A stretch of 64,000 nucleotides of DNA, taken from contig CAZJWX010000003.1 of the NCBI GenBank assembly GCA_964549915.1, forward strand, positions 106,658 through 170,657, written 5' to 3'. Origin of the DNA: JAUZRW01 sp964549915 (GTDB lineage Bacteria > Chloroflexota > Anaerolineae > Aggregatilineales > Phototrophicaceae). The position numbers and the translations under genes were made by a program. Below, in pieces: positions 34,202-43,242 of this stretch (its first letter is position 1; every line of letters starts with the position of its first letter). The notes under the pieces are model-generated. The model saw nothing but the letters and a program-made list of their open reading frames with translations. It was not told where the DNA came from and made no database searches.

Positions 34202-35819
34202 GCTCACGCTGCTCATCACTCTCCTGGCCTTGTTGATCGCACCCGCTTCCAGCCGTGCCCAGGCGTTCGACGCGCGTATTGCCGCCATGTCGCTGGAAGA
34301 AAAAGTCGGGCAGATGATGGTCGTCAGCTTCTACGGCTCCATCCTGCCGGAAGACGCTCAGGCGCTGCTGCAAACCTGGAAACCCGGCGGAGTTGTGCTG
34401 CTGCCCTCGAACCTGATTGCACCACAGCAAATCACCCGGCTGACCAACAGCATTCAGCAGACGATTGTTGACGCCGGCGCTCCTCCGGCCTTCATCATGG
34501 TTGACCAGGAGGGCGGGATCATCAGCCGCTTGCAGGATGGCTTCACACAGTGGCCCGTACCAATGCTGCTGACCGCAACCCAGAACCCCGATCTCGCGTA
34601 TCGTTTCGGAGGATCGCTGGCGGAAGAATTGCGTGCTGTCGGCATCAACATGAATCTGGCTCCCGTCGCTGACCTGCACACCAATCCGGCGAATCCGGTG
34701 ATCGGCAGGCGGTCGTTCGGCAGCGACGCCGAACTGGTAGCGCCGATGGTGGCAGAAGTCGTCGCTGGCTTGCAGGGGGGCGAAGTGCTGGCGACAGTCA
34801 AGCACTTTCCGGGGCACGGTGATACCAGCGTCGACTCACACCTGGAACTGCCATCGCTCCCTTATACCTGGGATCAACTTCGCCGCCGCGAGATTGTGCC
34901 CTTCCAGGCAGCAATTGAAGGAGATGTCGGCGCAGTCATGGTCGGGCATCTGGCGCTGCCAGCCATCGAGCCGAATGAGACCTTGCCCGCTTCGCTCTCA
35001 CCAGTTGTGGTGACGGGGCTGCTGCGCGAAGAATTGGGCTACGAAGGCATCATCATCACGGATGCGCTGGATATGGATGCGATCGACCTGATGTACAGCA
35101 CAAGCGAGGCCGCGCTGCTGGCCGTCCAGGCAGGGAATGACCTGATTCTGCTGGGCGCACATATCAGCCCGCAGCAGCAGATTGAAGCCATGCAGGCCGT
35201 CGTCGAGGCCGTAAGAGCGGGCGAAATCCGCGAAGAGCGGATCGATCAATCCGTGCGGCGGATCTTAGAGGCGAAGGCACGCTTGCGCGTGATGGAATGG
35301 CAGCCGTTGATCCCGGAATTGGCGCAGGAGCGCATCCGAGCCGACGAGCACGCGGCGCTGATACCGATGCTCTTCCAGGAAGGGATCACCGTTGTGCGCG
35401 ACGGTAACGCCCTCGTCCCGCTGCGAGGCGAAGGGCTGATGATCTATCCGGCGACGCGCCCCTCGCTGTGGCAAGCCTGCCAGATGGACGGCTATCGTGG
35501 CCTGGGGATTTCGCTGTACCCATCGGAGGCCGAGATCGAGACCGCGCTTGATGCAGCGTCGCGTGCAGATACCATCGTGCTCTTCACGCAGAACCTGCAC
35601 GAGAACATCGCCCTGCGAAGGCTGGCTGCGCAACTACCTGCCAGCCGTACAGCGATAGTGGCGCTCTGGTCCCACGAAGATCTCACCTATGTCCCGGCGG
35701 TCAGCACGTATATCGCAGCTTACAGTCCGCTGCTGCAAGCACAGGAGCCAATCTGCGCGATTTTGCAGGGTGAACAACGCGCACAAGGCACGCTCTCAGC
35801 GGCGATTCCGTACCCGTGA
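34188..35819 (+). CDS. Exported family 3 glycoside hydrolase, NagZ-like
   Basis: A 543-residue secreted glycosidase. Signal peptide LTLLITLLALLIAPASSRAQA. The GH3 barrel covers about 25-340: VGQMMVVSFYG, IMVDQEGGIISRL, the His-Asp loop KHFPGHGDT (205-213) used as general acid/base by NagZ-type enzymes, and nucleophile D292 in IIITDALDMDAID. It should cleave beta-N-acetylglucosamine ends, e.g. from peptidoglycan. Residues 375-543 form a second alpha/beta domain as in two-domain Gram-positive NagZ. The frame also opens upstream of 34188, but the signal peptide starts here. Confidence 0.88.
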   Translation: MSLRKLTLLITLLALLIAPASSRAQAFDARIAAMSLEEKVGQMMVVSFYGSILPEDAQALLQTWKPGGVVLLPSNLIAPQQITRLTNSIQQTIVDAGAPPAFIMVDQEGGIISRLQDGFTQWPVPMLLTATQNPDLAYRFGGSLAEELRAVGINMNLAPVADLHTNPANPVIGRRSFGSDAELVAPMVAEVVAGLQGGEVLATVKHFPGHGDTSVDSHLELPSLPYTWDQLRRREIVPFQAAIEGDVGAVMVGHLALPAIEPNETLPASLSPVVVTGLLREELGYEGIIITDALDMDAIDLMYSTSEAALLAVQAGNDLILLGAHISPQQQIEAMQAVVEAVRAGEIREERIDQSVRRILEAKARLRVMEWQPLIPELAQERIRADEHAALIPMLFQEGITVVRDGNALVPLRGEGLMIYPATRPSLWQACQMDGYRGLGISLYPSEAEIETALDAASRADTIVLFTQNLHENIALRRLAAQLPASRTAIVALWSHEDLTYVPAVSTYIAAYSPLLQAQEPICAILQGEQRAQGTLSAAIPYP

Positions 35820-35885
35820 ACGCGACCGATACCCGGCGTCGAAGCACCCTGCCCATGCTTTTCGGTAGGCGGCGCTGATGCTCTC

Positions 35886-35914
35886 TTGTTACGGTTGTTG
35901 ATTCACGATAATGT
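35886..35914 (+). promoter_or_regulatory. Possible promoter for the Clp-TIR operon
   Basis: TTGTTA (35886-35891) is 17 bases before TAATGT (35909-35914), a weak -10. The 119-base gap after the glycosidase has no terminator that I can see. Confidence 0.3.
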
Positions 35915-35938
35915 AGAGTAAACCAATCATCTAACACA

Positions 35939-38221
35939 ATGGGAAGTGAACCAGTGGGCACGCTAAACCCTGATTTGCTGTCAAAAGATATGGATGCAGT
36001 GCTCAATGATGCAGCGGCGCTGCGGGCGGAATTTCGCCACCAATCCATTCAACCGGAACTCATCCTGCTGGCGCTGCTCCAGCGCCCGAATACCGCTGCT
36101 TCGCGCCTGATGAAAGTCTTTCAGGAGCGGCGCGGCATTGATCTCGACGCTTTCCGGCGGCAGGTGAAGCTCGCTGCGCAAAGCCGCCGCGACCAGAACG
36201 GCAACCTGGATTTCATCGCGCGGGGTAACAAACCGACGCCGCTGAGCCGGCAGGCGATTATCTTGCTGGATGAGGCGCTGAGCGTTGCCAATGCCAAGCA
36301 CGAAGTTCGCATTGATACGGACCACGCGCTCAAGGTTCTCGCCGAAAGCAGCATGAGTACCAGCGGCTTGCTGCGCCAGGAAGGCATCACACCCAAGGCC
36401 ATCGAAGACATCTATTCGGATAACCCAACCGAGATTCGATCCGTCGCGACCGGGAATACAACACACGATCATGTCGCCGCCATCAGCCGGGGCGACTTGC
36501 ATGCGGTCTACCATCGCGAGGAATTGTTGCAGGAAGTCATCAGCGTGCTCTCGCAGCGGCGCAATCGCCACGTCGTGCTGCTGGGGCCAGATGGCGTCGG
36601 CAAGCGTTCGCTGGCGTACGCACTCGCGCAACTCATCGCCGAAGGCAAAGGCCCGACGGGACTGAGCAACCTCGTCCAGATTGATGAACGCGCCCTGCTG
36701 GATAACGAGCAGCAGGCCGTCCGCGCCGGGCTGAGTCGTGCGCACAGCGGGATTCTGTTCATCCCGCACATTCACCGTTTCTTCGGCGGGCCGATCAAGG
36801 CGGAGTTTTCCAAGGCAACGTCCATCGTGCAAAAAGCCTTCCTGGACGATGACCCGATCATCATCTGCACGACCAACGAGGTCGAATACACGCAGCGCGT
36901 CAGCCAGGTGAGCGCCCTCACGGAACACAGCCAGGTGATCCGCGTAGAAGAACCGACCCCAGAAGAAACCATCGAGATTCTCAAGTACGTCAGACCGCAT
37001 GTGGAGCGCGAGTACGAGATTCAGATCGCCGAAGATGCGTTGAAGATCACTGCGAATCTGGCACGCCGATACCTGTCCGCGACACCGTTGCCGCGCAGCG
37101 CTGAGTACCTGCTGCACCGCACTGCCGCTATGGTCAGCATGAGCCGCCAGGAGAATCTGGAATATCGCCCGGCGCTGCACCCGGACGGTACGCTCAACGT
37201 CGAGGATGTGACCATCGCCGCCAGCCAGATGACCGGCGTTCCCGTCAGCAAACTGGGGCAGGACGAGCGCGAACGCTACGCCAATATGGAGCAGCATCTC
37301 AAAGCACGTATCATCGGGCAGGACGAAGCGGTGGAAGTCGTCAGCCGCGCGATCAAGACCGCGCGCGTCGGCTTGAAAGACCCCAAGCGCCCCATCGGTG
37401 CCTTCCTGTTCCTGGGGCCGACGGGCGTCGGCAAGACAGAATTGGCGCGTGTCCTGGCGGATTTCATGTTCGGCAGCGAAGACGCTATGCTCGCCCTCGA
37501 TATGTCCGAGTTCAAAGACGAGAGCAGCGTCAACCGCCTGATCGGTTCGCCGACAGGTTATGTGGGCAGCGAAGAGGGCGGTCAGCTCACGGAAAAAGTC
37601 CGCCAACAGCCCTACATCATCGTCCTCTTCGATGAGGTCGAGAAAGCGCACCCGCGCATTCTGGATATTCTCTTACAGGTCTTCGAAGAAGGCCGCCTGA
37701 CTGATGGACGTGGTGTGACCACGCGCTTCAGTGAGGCCGTCGTCATCATGACGAGCAATATTGGCTCTGAGTACCTCTCTGTGCCGGAACTATCGGAGGA
37801 AGTTCGGGAGCAAGTCTGGGATGATCTGCGCGATCCGGAAATCTCGGGGCTGCGTCCAGAGTTCCTGAACCGCCTGGATGAAATCGTGATGTTCAACGCG
37901 CTTAGCGATGAGTCAATTGAGAAGATCCTGGTGCTGCTGCTGAACAAAGAAAAGAAATTGGCTGACGAACGCGGCCTCTCGCTCGATTTCACCGACGGCG
38001 CGATCAAGTACCTGCTCTCGCTGTACGATGAGCCAGAATATGGTGCGCGTCCGTTGCAGCGCATCATCCGCCGCGAAGTGCGCGAGAAGCTGGCGAACTT
38101 CCTGCTGAAAGCCAACCCACCCGCCGGCACAGAAGTCAAGATCAGCAGCAGCCGCAAGAAGGAAGGCGGCCTGAAATTCTCGGCAGAAGTCGATGGTGAA
38201 GAAGTCGCACTTGAGGCATGA
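35939..38221 (+). CDS. Clp/Hsp100-type AAA+ protein with degenerate first ATPase module
   Basis: A 760-residue double AAA+ protein of the ClpA/ClpB/ClpC group. An N-terminal Clp N-domain with two repeats (about 15-150), D1 (about 185-380) and D2 (about 455-745). D2 is intact: Walker A GPTGVGKT 493-500, Walker B VLFDEVEKAH with D565/E566, arginine finger region RPEFLNRLDEIV. D1 is broken: Walker A reads GPDGVGKR (Thr223 to Arg), and the Walker B DE pair is replaced by PH (ILFIPHIHRFF, 272-282). The coiled M domain of ClpB is absent. It would unfold proteins using D2 only. No ribosome site is evident at ATG 35939; a GTG at 35954 is possible. Confidence 0.88.
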   Translation: MGSEPVGTLNPDLLSKDMDAVLNDAAALRAEFRHQSIQPELILLALLQRPNTAASRLMKVFQERRGIDLDAFRRQVKLAAQSRRDQNGNLDFIARGNKPTPLSRQAIILLDEALSVANAKHEVRIDTDHALKVLAESSMSTSGLLRQEGITPKAIEDIYSDNPTEIRSVATGNTTHDHVAAISRGDLHAVYHREELLQEVISVLSQRRNRHVVLLGPDGVGKRSLAYALAQLIAEGKGPTGLSNLVQIDERALLDNEQQAVRAGLSRAHSGILFIPHIHRFFGGPIKAEFSKATSIVQKAFLDDDPIIICTTNEVEYTQRVSQVSALTEHSQVIRVEEPTPEETIEILKYVRPHVEREYEIQIAEDALKITANLARRYLSATPLPRSAEYLLHRTAAMVSMSRQENLEYRPALHPDGTLNVEDVTIAASQMTGVPVSKLGQDERERYANMEQHLKARIIGQDEAVEVVSRAIKTARVGLKDPKRPIGAFLFLGPTGVGKTELARVLADFMFGSEDAMLALDMSEFKDESSVNRLIGSPTGYVGSEEGGQLTEKVRQQPYIIVLFDEVEKAHPRILDILLQVFEEGRLTDGRGVTTRFSEAVVIMTSNIGSEYLSVPELSEEVREQVWDDLRDPEISGLRPEFLNRLDEIVMFNALSDESIEKILVLLLNKEKKLADERGLSLDFTDGAIKYLLSLYDEPEYGARPLQRIIRREVREKLANFLLKANPPAGTEVKISSSRKKEGGLKFSAEVDGEEVALEA

Positions 38222-38224
38222 GGG

Positions 38225-39100
38225 ATGAGAGCATTCCTGAGCTACCCGGCGAAATCGACACTGCTGGCGACAGAAATCGGCGGCGCTTTGAAGGCCTTGG
38301 GCATTGACCTGCTGGCCTTCTTTGATGGCTACAATGGCGATCGCGCCGATGTGTATGCCGTCAATGAGTGGAGCCAGCAGTCGATTGAGAGTGCCGATGC
38401 CCTGATTGTCTTGATCACGGCGAACAGCCATCGGGCGCGCGGGCTGGCACAGGAAACCGTCTATGCTGTATCCCAGGGCATCCCCGTTGTCGCAGTGCAG
38501 GTCGAGACCGATGCACGAGTACCTTTTGGCTTGCTGAATCACGATGTGCTGGATGTCAGTGGGTTAGCGACCGACGAAGCAGCAGCGCAGATCACACGTG
38601 AGGTAGAGCGAACCATTGCCGCTAGGGAAGCCGAAGATGGCGTACGCCTGGGCGACCAGATTCGGGCGACAGCGCGGCAGGTTTTCCAGGAAGATCACCC
38701 CATTGCCCGCGTCTTCATCGCCTATTCGCGCAAGCAGCGCTCAATTGCCAGAGCGCTTTCGGAGCTGTTGGCGAAGCGTGGACAGCTTCATTTCTGGGAT
38801 GCGAAGATTCACGCGGGAGCCACCTGGCGACAGACGATTCAACGTGCGCTGGATGACTGCACCCATTTGCTCGTCATCTGGACGAAGGATGCTGCACAAT
38901 CCGATGAAGTCGAACGTGAAGTGAGTTATGCGTTAGCTGAAGGCAAGGTCATCATCCCTATGCTGAGCCGGGATATACCCAAGCTGCGGTATCATCTACA
39001 TGGCTTTCATTACATCGTGCTGCCGGAGGACATTGCGAGCATTGAAGACGAAATCATAAGCGCCATTGAGAGTATCCCGAATGAAGACATCTGGCAGTGA
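38225..39100 (+). CDS. Tandem TIR-domain protein
   Basis: A 291-residue protein with two TIR-like domains. TIR1 (about 1-135): MRAFLSYPAKSTLLATEIGG, ESADALIVLITANSHRARG, LAQETVYAVSQGIPVVAVQV. TIR2 (about 160-290): ARVFIAYSRKQRSIARALSE, the box FWDAKIHAGATWRQTIQRAL, CTHLLVIWTKDAAQSDEVER and EVSYALAEGKVIIPMLSRD. TIR2 is the more canonical and has an acidic residue where NAD-cleaving TIRs place their catalytic Glu. Bacterial TIR proteins often hydrolyse NAD+ or make cyclic ADP-ribose isomers on infection. It starts three bases after the Clp stop, so they are translated together. Confidence 0.85.
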   Translation: MRAFLSYPAKSTLLATEIGGALKALGIDLLAFFDGYNGDRADVYAVNEWSQQSIESADALIVLITANSHRARGLAQETVYAVSQGIPVVAVQVETDARVPFGLLNHDVLDVSGLATDEAAAQITREVERTIAAREAEDGVRLGDQIRATARQVFQEDHPIARVFIAYSRKQRSIARALSELLAKRGQLHFWDAKIHAGATWRQTIQRALDDCTHLLVIWTKDAAQSDEVEREVSYALAEGKVIIPMLSRDIPKLRYHLHGFHYIVLPEDIASIEDEIISAIESIPNEDIWQ

Positions 39101-39112
39101 TGCCGAAGCCCT

Positions 39113-39715
39113 ATGAGCGATGTAAGCACGCATCATGCGCGTCCCCTGCCCCAGCGCCCGAAATGGGGCTTGCAGGCGTGGGAAGCCACCGTCGGTTACC
39201 TGAGTGCGCAGCATAACCCGGACGCCACCTTCGTGATCGAGATTTACCCCATGCCACACGTCATCGGCTGGGCAGCGGCGGTCAGTTGGGGCGACGTGCG
39301 CGAATCCGTGCGCGATTTCTACTCGCTGGCAGATGCCTTGCGCACACTCTGGGAACTGACCTACCGCGAACATCGCAGTCTCTTCAAAGATCCGAATGTG
39401 ATGGCACGCGCACCCAGGGGTTATAGCGATGACCAATGGCTAGAAGTGACAACGTACGAGATTTTCAGCCGACTGGTGCACATCACCGATACCGTCTTCC
39501 AGGGCGATTGGCGCATTCTCGTGCTGTATCGCCCGGTAGAGATGGCGCAGAAGCGAGTTCAAGCTCGCCTACTGGCTGAGAAGAACTCGGTACAACGTGC
39601 GGCCTGGGGGCCAACGCTGCACGAAACGTGCCGAGCTTTATTCCACAATGCGGCTCCCATCTATTCACAATACCGTTTACGGGATGACGAAGAAGGAGAA
39701 AACTCGCATGGTTGA
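39113..39715 (+). CDS. Unknown protein after TIR gene
   Basis: A 200-residue soluble protein with many aromatic residues and no recognised domain. It starts 12 bases after the TIR stop and overlaps the phosphomannomutase start by eight bases. Helical segments flank VIEIYPMPHVIGWAAAVSWG and VLYRPVEMAQKRVQARLLA. It could be a third component of the Clp-TIR set or belong to the downstream gene. Confidence 0.6.
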   Translation: MSDVSTHHARPLPQRPKWGLQAWEATVGYLSAQHNPDATFVIEIYPMPHVIGWAAAVSWGDVRESVRDFYSLADALRTLWELTYREHRSLFKDPNVMARAPRGYSDDQWLEVTTYEIFSRLVHITDTVFQGDWRILVLYRPVEMAQKRVQARLLAEKNSVQRAAWGPTLHETCRALFHNAAPIYSQYRLRDDEEGENSHG

Positions 39716-41126
39716 GATCGATCGTTCTATTTTTCGCAAATACGACATTCGCGGCAAAGTCGTCGGCGATGATCCACAGGTAACCCCCGCGCTGGCGCGG
39801 TTGGTCGGTAAGGCGCTGGGCACCTACTTACCGAAGCAGTTCGGCACGGAGCGTGTATTCGTCGGCAGTGACAACCGCCTGACCTCGCCGGGCTTGCGCA
39901 GCGCAATGATCGTCGGGCTGGCATCAACTGGCCTGAACGTCACCGACATCGGCGAAGTGCTGACCCCCACGACCTACTTCGCCTCCGCCACCTATGGCGA
40001 AAAAGGCGCAGGCGTGATGATCACAGGCAGCCACCTGACGACGGAATACAACGGCATCAAAATGGCCTACGGCAGCCTCGCTCTGGCAGGTCAGCAGATT
40101 CAGGATTTGCTACAGATCATCCTGGATGGCAGCTTCGCAGCAGGCGAAGGCAGCGTCAGCGAAGATTTCAGCATGATCGACAAGCATATGGAGGCCATCG
40201 CCAGCAAGGTGACGATGGGGCGCAAAATGAAGATCGTGCTGGATGCAGGCAACGGCCTCAGCGGCAGTTATGTTCCGCAGGTGCTGGAAAAACTGGGGCA
40301 TGAAGTCATCTGCCTGTACTGCGAACCGGATGGCACCTTCCCCAATCACCTGCCAAACCCGGAAGATCCGGAGATGACCAAAGACCTGGAAGCCAAAGTC
40401 GTCGAGTCGGGCGCAGACCTCGGCCTCGGCTTCGATGGCGACAGCGACCGCTGCGGCTTCATTGACGAACACGGGCATCACATCGCGGCGGATAAGCTGC
40501 TGGCGGTACTGGCACGCGATATGCTGCAACGACATCCTGGCACAACTGTCGTCTTCGATGTGAAGGCCTCGCAGGCGCTCCCGGATGAAATCAAGAAATA
40601 CGGCGGTGTGCCGCTGATGTGGAAGACGGGACACAGCCTGATGAAGCTGAAGATGCACGAAATTGGCTCCCTGCTGGGTGGCGAAGTCAGCGGGCATCTC
40701 TTCATCGGCGAAGATTACTTCGGCTTTGATGACGCGCCCCTGGTCGCTCTCAAAGCGCTCTCCATCTTCTCCAACGAAGACAAGAGCGTCTCGCAGATTT
40801 TCGATGAGTTCCCGAAGCTGTTTGCCACTCCGGAAATCATCCTCTCTGCGCCGGATGATGTGAAATTCAAGATCATTGACGAGATCAGTGCGGCCTTTGC
40901 CGACGATTATGAGGTGGTCACCGTAGACGGCGTTCGTGCCATCTTCGAAAACGGCTGGGGATTGGTGCGGGCCAGCAACACGCAGCCAGCGATTACTCTG
41001 CGCTTCGAAGCACGCACTGAAGAGCAGCTTGCCGAATACATGCGCCTGTTCAAGCAGCAGCTCGACCGCTACGACGCGGTTGACCAGACCAAGTTCGACG
41101 CGATTTACCAGAAGTATGCCAGCTAA
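39708..41126 (+). CDS. Phosphomannomutase/phosphoglucomutase
   Basis: A 472-residue alpha-D-phosphohexomutase that interconverts mannose or glucose 1- and 6-phosphates for sugar-nucleotide synthesis. Four domains are visible: the phosphoserine loop MITGSHLTTEYNG with S108, the metal loop DGDSDRCG, the sugar loop GGEVSGHLF and the phosphate-binding loop RASNTQPAITLRFEA. In most relatives the serine loop is TASHNP; here GSHLT is a variant. ATG at 39708 has AAGGAG nine bases upstream. Supplies GDP-mannose precursors, consistent with the flippase at 42-43 kb. Confidence 0.93.
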   Translation: MVEIDRSIFRKYDIRGKVVGDDPQVTPALARLVGKALGTYLPKQFGTERVFVGSDNRLTSPGLRSAMIVGLASTGLNVTDIGEVLTPTTYFASATYGEKGAGVMITGSHLTTEYNGIKMAYGSLALAGQQIQDLLQIILDGSFAAGEGSVSEDFSMIDKHMEAIASKVTMGRKMKIVLDAGNGLSGSYVPQVLEKLGHEVICLYCEPDGTFPNHLPNPEDPEMTKDLEAKVVESGADLGLGFDGDSDRCGFIDEHGHHIAADKLLAVLARDMLQRHPGTTVVFDVKASQALPDEIKKYGGVPLMWKTGHSLMKLKMHEIGSLLGGEVSGHLFIGEDYFGFDDAPLVALKALSIFSNEDKSVSQIFDEFPKLFATPEIILSAPDDVKFKIIDEISAAFADDYEVVTVDGVRAIFENGWGLVRASNTQPAITLRFEARTEEQLAEYMRLFKQQLDRYDAVDQTKFDAIYQKYAS

Positions 41127-41176
41127 TACACTATTCTGGGGTAGCTCGTATGGGCTACCCCGCCCCAGGAAACCCA

Positions 41177-41878
41177 ATGGATCATTTCCAGCACATCTAC
41201 CAGCATGAAGCCGAACGTTACGAGCGCTTGATCGCCCGTGAAGATCAACGCGGCAATCTCTTCGCCACGTTGATGGAAATTCACCCCTTCTCTGGCGTTC
41301 GCGTAGCAGAATTCGGCGCAGGTACCGGACGCCTGACCCGGATTCTATCGGTACTCGCAAAGCACATCGCAGCCTTCGATGCTTCCCCGCCGATGCTGCG
41401 AGAGGGTCAGCGCGTGCTGGAAGAAACCGGGCAGACCAACTGGTCGCTGGCTGTCGCCGATAACCGTGCGATTCCGCTGGCAGATGCATCCGCAGAAATG
41501 GCCATCGAGGGCTGGAGCTTCGGGCATGTCATGGGCTGGTATCCCGATAGCTGGCAGCGAGAACTGGATGCCATGCTGGGCGAGATGTTTCGTGTCTTGC
41601 AACCCGGTGGCACAGCCATTTTGATCGAGACAATGGGAACGGGGGTGCGCGAACCTCAGCCACCGTCACCAGGATTGGCGACGATGTATGCCTATATTGA
41701 AGAACGGCACGGATTTTCCTATCGCTGGATTCGCACGGACTATCAATTTGCTTCTGTTGAAGAAGCCGATGAGTTGATCCGCTTCTTCTTCGGCGATGAC
41801 ATGGCGGACAGAACCATCGCCGGGAAAAACGTGCTCGTCCCAGAATGCAGCGGAATCTGGTGGAAAACGAAATCGTGA
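41177..41878 (+). CDS. Class I SAM-dependent methyltransferase
   Basis: A 233-residue enzyme with motif I VAEFGAGTGRLTRILSVLAK and motif II-like LAVADNRAIPLADASAEMAI, followed by FRVLQPGGTAILIETMG. Similar to the UbiE/ArsM class of small-molecule methyltransferases. Start 41177 is close after AGGAA; nine upstream codons are open. It follows the phosphomutase by about 50 bases on the same strand. Confidence 0.82.
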   Translation: MDHFQHIYQHEAERYERLIAREDQRGNLFATLMEIHPFSGVRVAEFGAGTGRLTRILSVLAKHIAAFDASPPMLREGQRVLEETGQTNWSLAVADNRAIPLADASAEMAIEGWSFGHVMGWYPDSWQRELDAMLGEMFRVLQPGGTAILIETMGTGVREPQPPSPGLATMYAYIEERHGFSYRWIRTDYQFASVEEADELIRFFFGDDMADRTIAGKNVLVPECSGIWWKTKS

Positions 41879-41961
41879 GCCTGTTGGCGAAGCGGAATGA
41901 AAGAACGGCTCCGTGTGGCTGCCCCACATGGCGGTTCTCCACTACAAACAACGGGGAATCA

Positions 41962-43191
41962 TCATTTCGCCCACTTCATGCCCGAACCCGCAACCCAGAG
42001 CAACAGGAAAGCCACCGTCTCCGCCAACAGGCTCGCCAGTGCCGCCCCGACTGCGCCAAAACGCGGAATCAACCACAGGGCAAGTATCCCCTGCACAACA
42101 ATCACGAATACCGTCACGATGTTGACATAAGCTTCACGCCGCCGTGCGTACCAATACAAAATGCGTCCGCTCTTCAGCAAAAGCGGCAGCAGAATCCAGG
42201 CCGCGACTCGCAGGACTTCGGTTGCCGGGGCGAAATCCGCACCGAACGCCAGCAGGATCAGCCAATCGCCAAGCCACCAGAAGGCCACACCAAATAGCAC
42301 ACCGAAGGCGAACAGTGCCGCCAGGGTCTGGCGGAAGACTCGCTCAAGCTGCTGCGGTGTTTCAGCCAGCGAAGACAACAGCGGAAAGAGTGCATCGAAG
42401 AAGGCGAAGGGCAGCAGCCGCCCTGCTTCCACAAAACGCAATGCCGCCGCATAAAAGCCGACTTCGCTGGCATCTGCTGCGCGTTCCAGCAGAATGATAT
42501 TCAGGCGGCTTTGTAAAGCTGCCAATATCGCCGCGATTGCAAACGGATAGGCTGCTCGCAGCAGCGGGAGCAGTTCAAGCTGGGATTTCGCTGGAACGTA
42601 GAACCTCCGGCGATAGGCTCCCCAGGCTGCCAGAAGCTGCCCCGCAGAAGTCGCTGTATTGGCTGCCAGTGCCAGCAGCACATCGCCACCCAGCGCGAAA
42701 ATCGCAGCCGTGATCGTGACTTGCGCGAGCAACATTCCCAGGTTGAGCCAAGCAATTGGCTGCATCACCTGATGTGCGCGGAAAACCGCCGTGAAACTGC
42801 TGTAAAACGGCTGAATCACGACCAGCGGCGCAGCCATGTGAACACCCTGCACCACAAGGGGATCGTCGGAGAGGAGCGGAGCGAGTAGCCAGAGACCCAC
42901 AGCCAGCAGCCCACCGAGCCAGAGTCGCTGAAGAATGGAAACACGCAGATAGGCATGTGCTTTTTCGGGAGCCTGGGCGATTTCGCGGGTGAGCAACGTC
43001 CCCAAGCCGAACTCTGCGACGATGCTCAATGGCAGCACCCAGGCCAGCGCAGCGGCATAGACCCCCAAACCCGCGCTACCCAGCACGCGCCCAATCAGCA
43101 CGGAGAGCGCGAACGAGAGGACAGCGCCCCCTGCATTGCTCAACAGCAGGGCGAGGGTATTGTGCGTGAGGCGTTGGCGAAAGCGTTGCAT
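41962..43191 (-). CDS. Polysaccharide/lipid-carrier flippase, Wzx-like (MATE fold)
   Basis: A 409-residue protein with about 12 helices of the oligosaccharide flippase family (Polysacc_synt). The start NTLALLLSNAGGAVLSFALSV and the loop VLIGRVLGSAGLGVYAAALA are typical of the family. It would move undecaprenyl-linked sugar units across the membrane. No polymerase or glycosyltransferase is adjacent. Transcribed divergently from purU. Confidence 0.82.
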   Translation of the reverse strand: MQRFRQRLTHNTLALLLSNAGGAVLSFALSVLIGRVLGSAGLGVYAAALAWVLPLSIVAEFGLGTLLTREIAQAPEKAHAYLRVSILQRLWLGGLLAVGLWLLAPLLSDDPLVVQGVHMAAPLVVIQPFYSSFTAVFRAHQVMQPIAWLNLGMLLAQVTITAAIFALGGDVLLALAANTATSAGQLLAAWGAYRRRFYVPAKSQLELLPLLRAAYPFAIAAILAALQSRLNIILLERAADASEVGFYAAALRFVEAGRLLPFAFFDALFPLLSSLAETPQQLERVFRQTLAALFAFGVLFGVAFWWLGDWLILLAFGADFAPATEVLRVAAWILLPLLLKSGRILYWYARRREAYVNIVTVFVIVVQGILALWLIPRFGAVGAALASLLAETVAFLLLWVAGSGMKWAK

Positions 43192-43242
43192 AGGCTGTAG
43201 TATTGCCGCAGTTTTTCACCTGCGCAACAGAGGAGCACATCC

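Noticed and set aside
35981..37651. A long open frame on the minus strand opposite the Clp gene
   Set aside because: It lacks recognisable motifs and mirrors the codon use of the plus-strand Clp gene.
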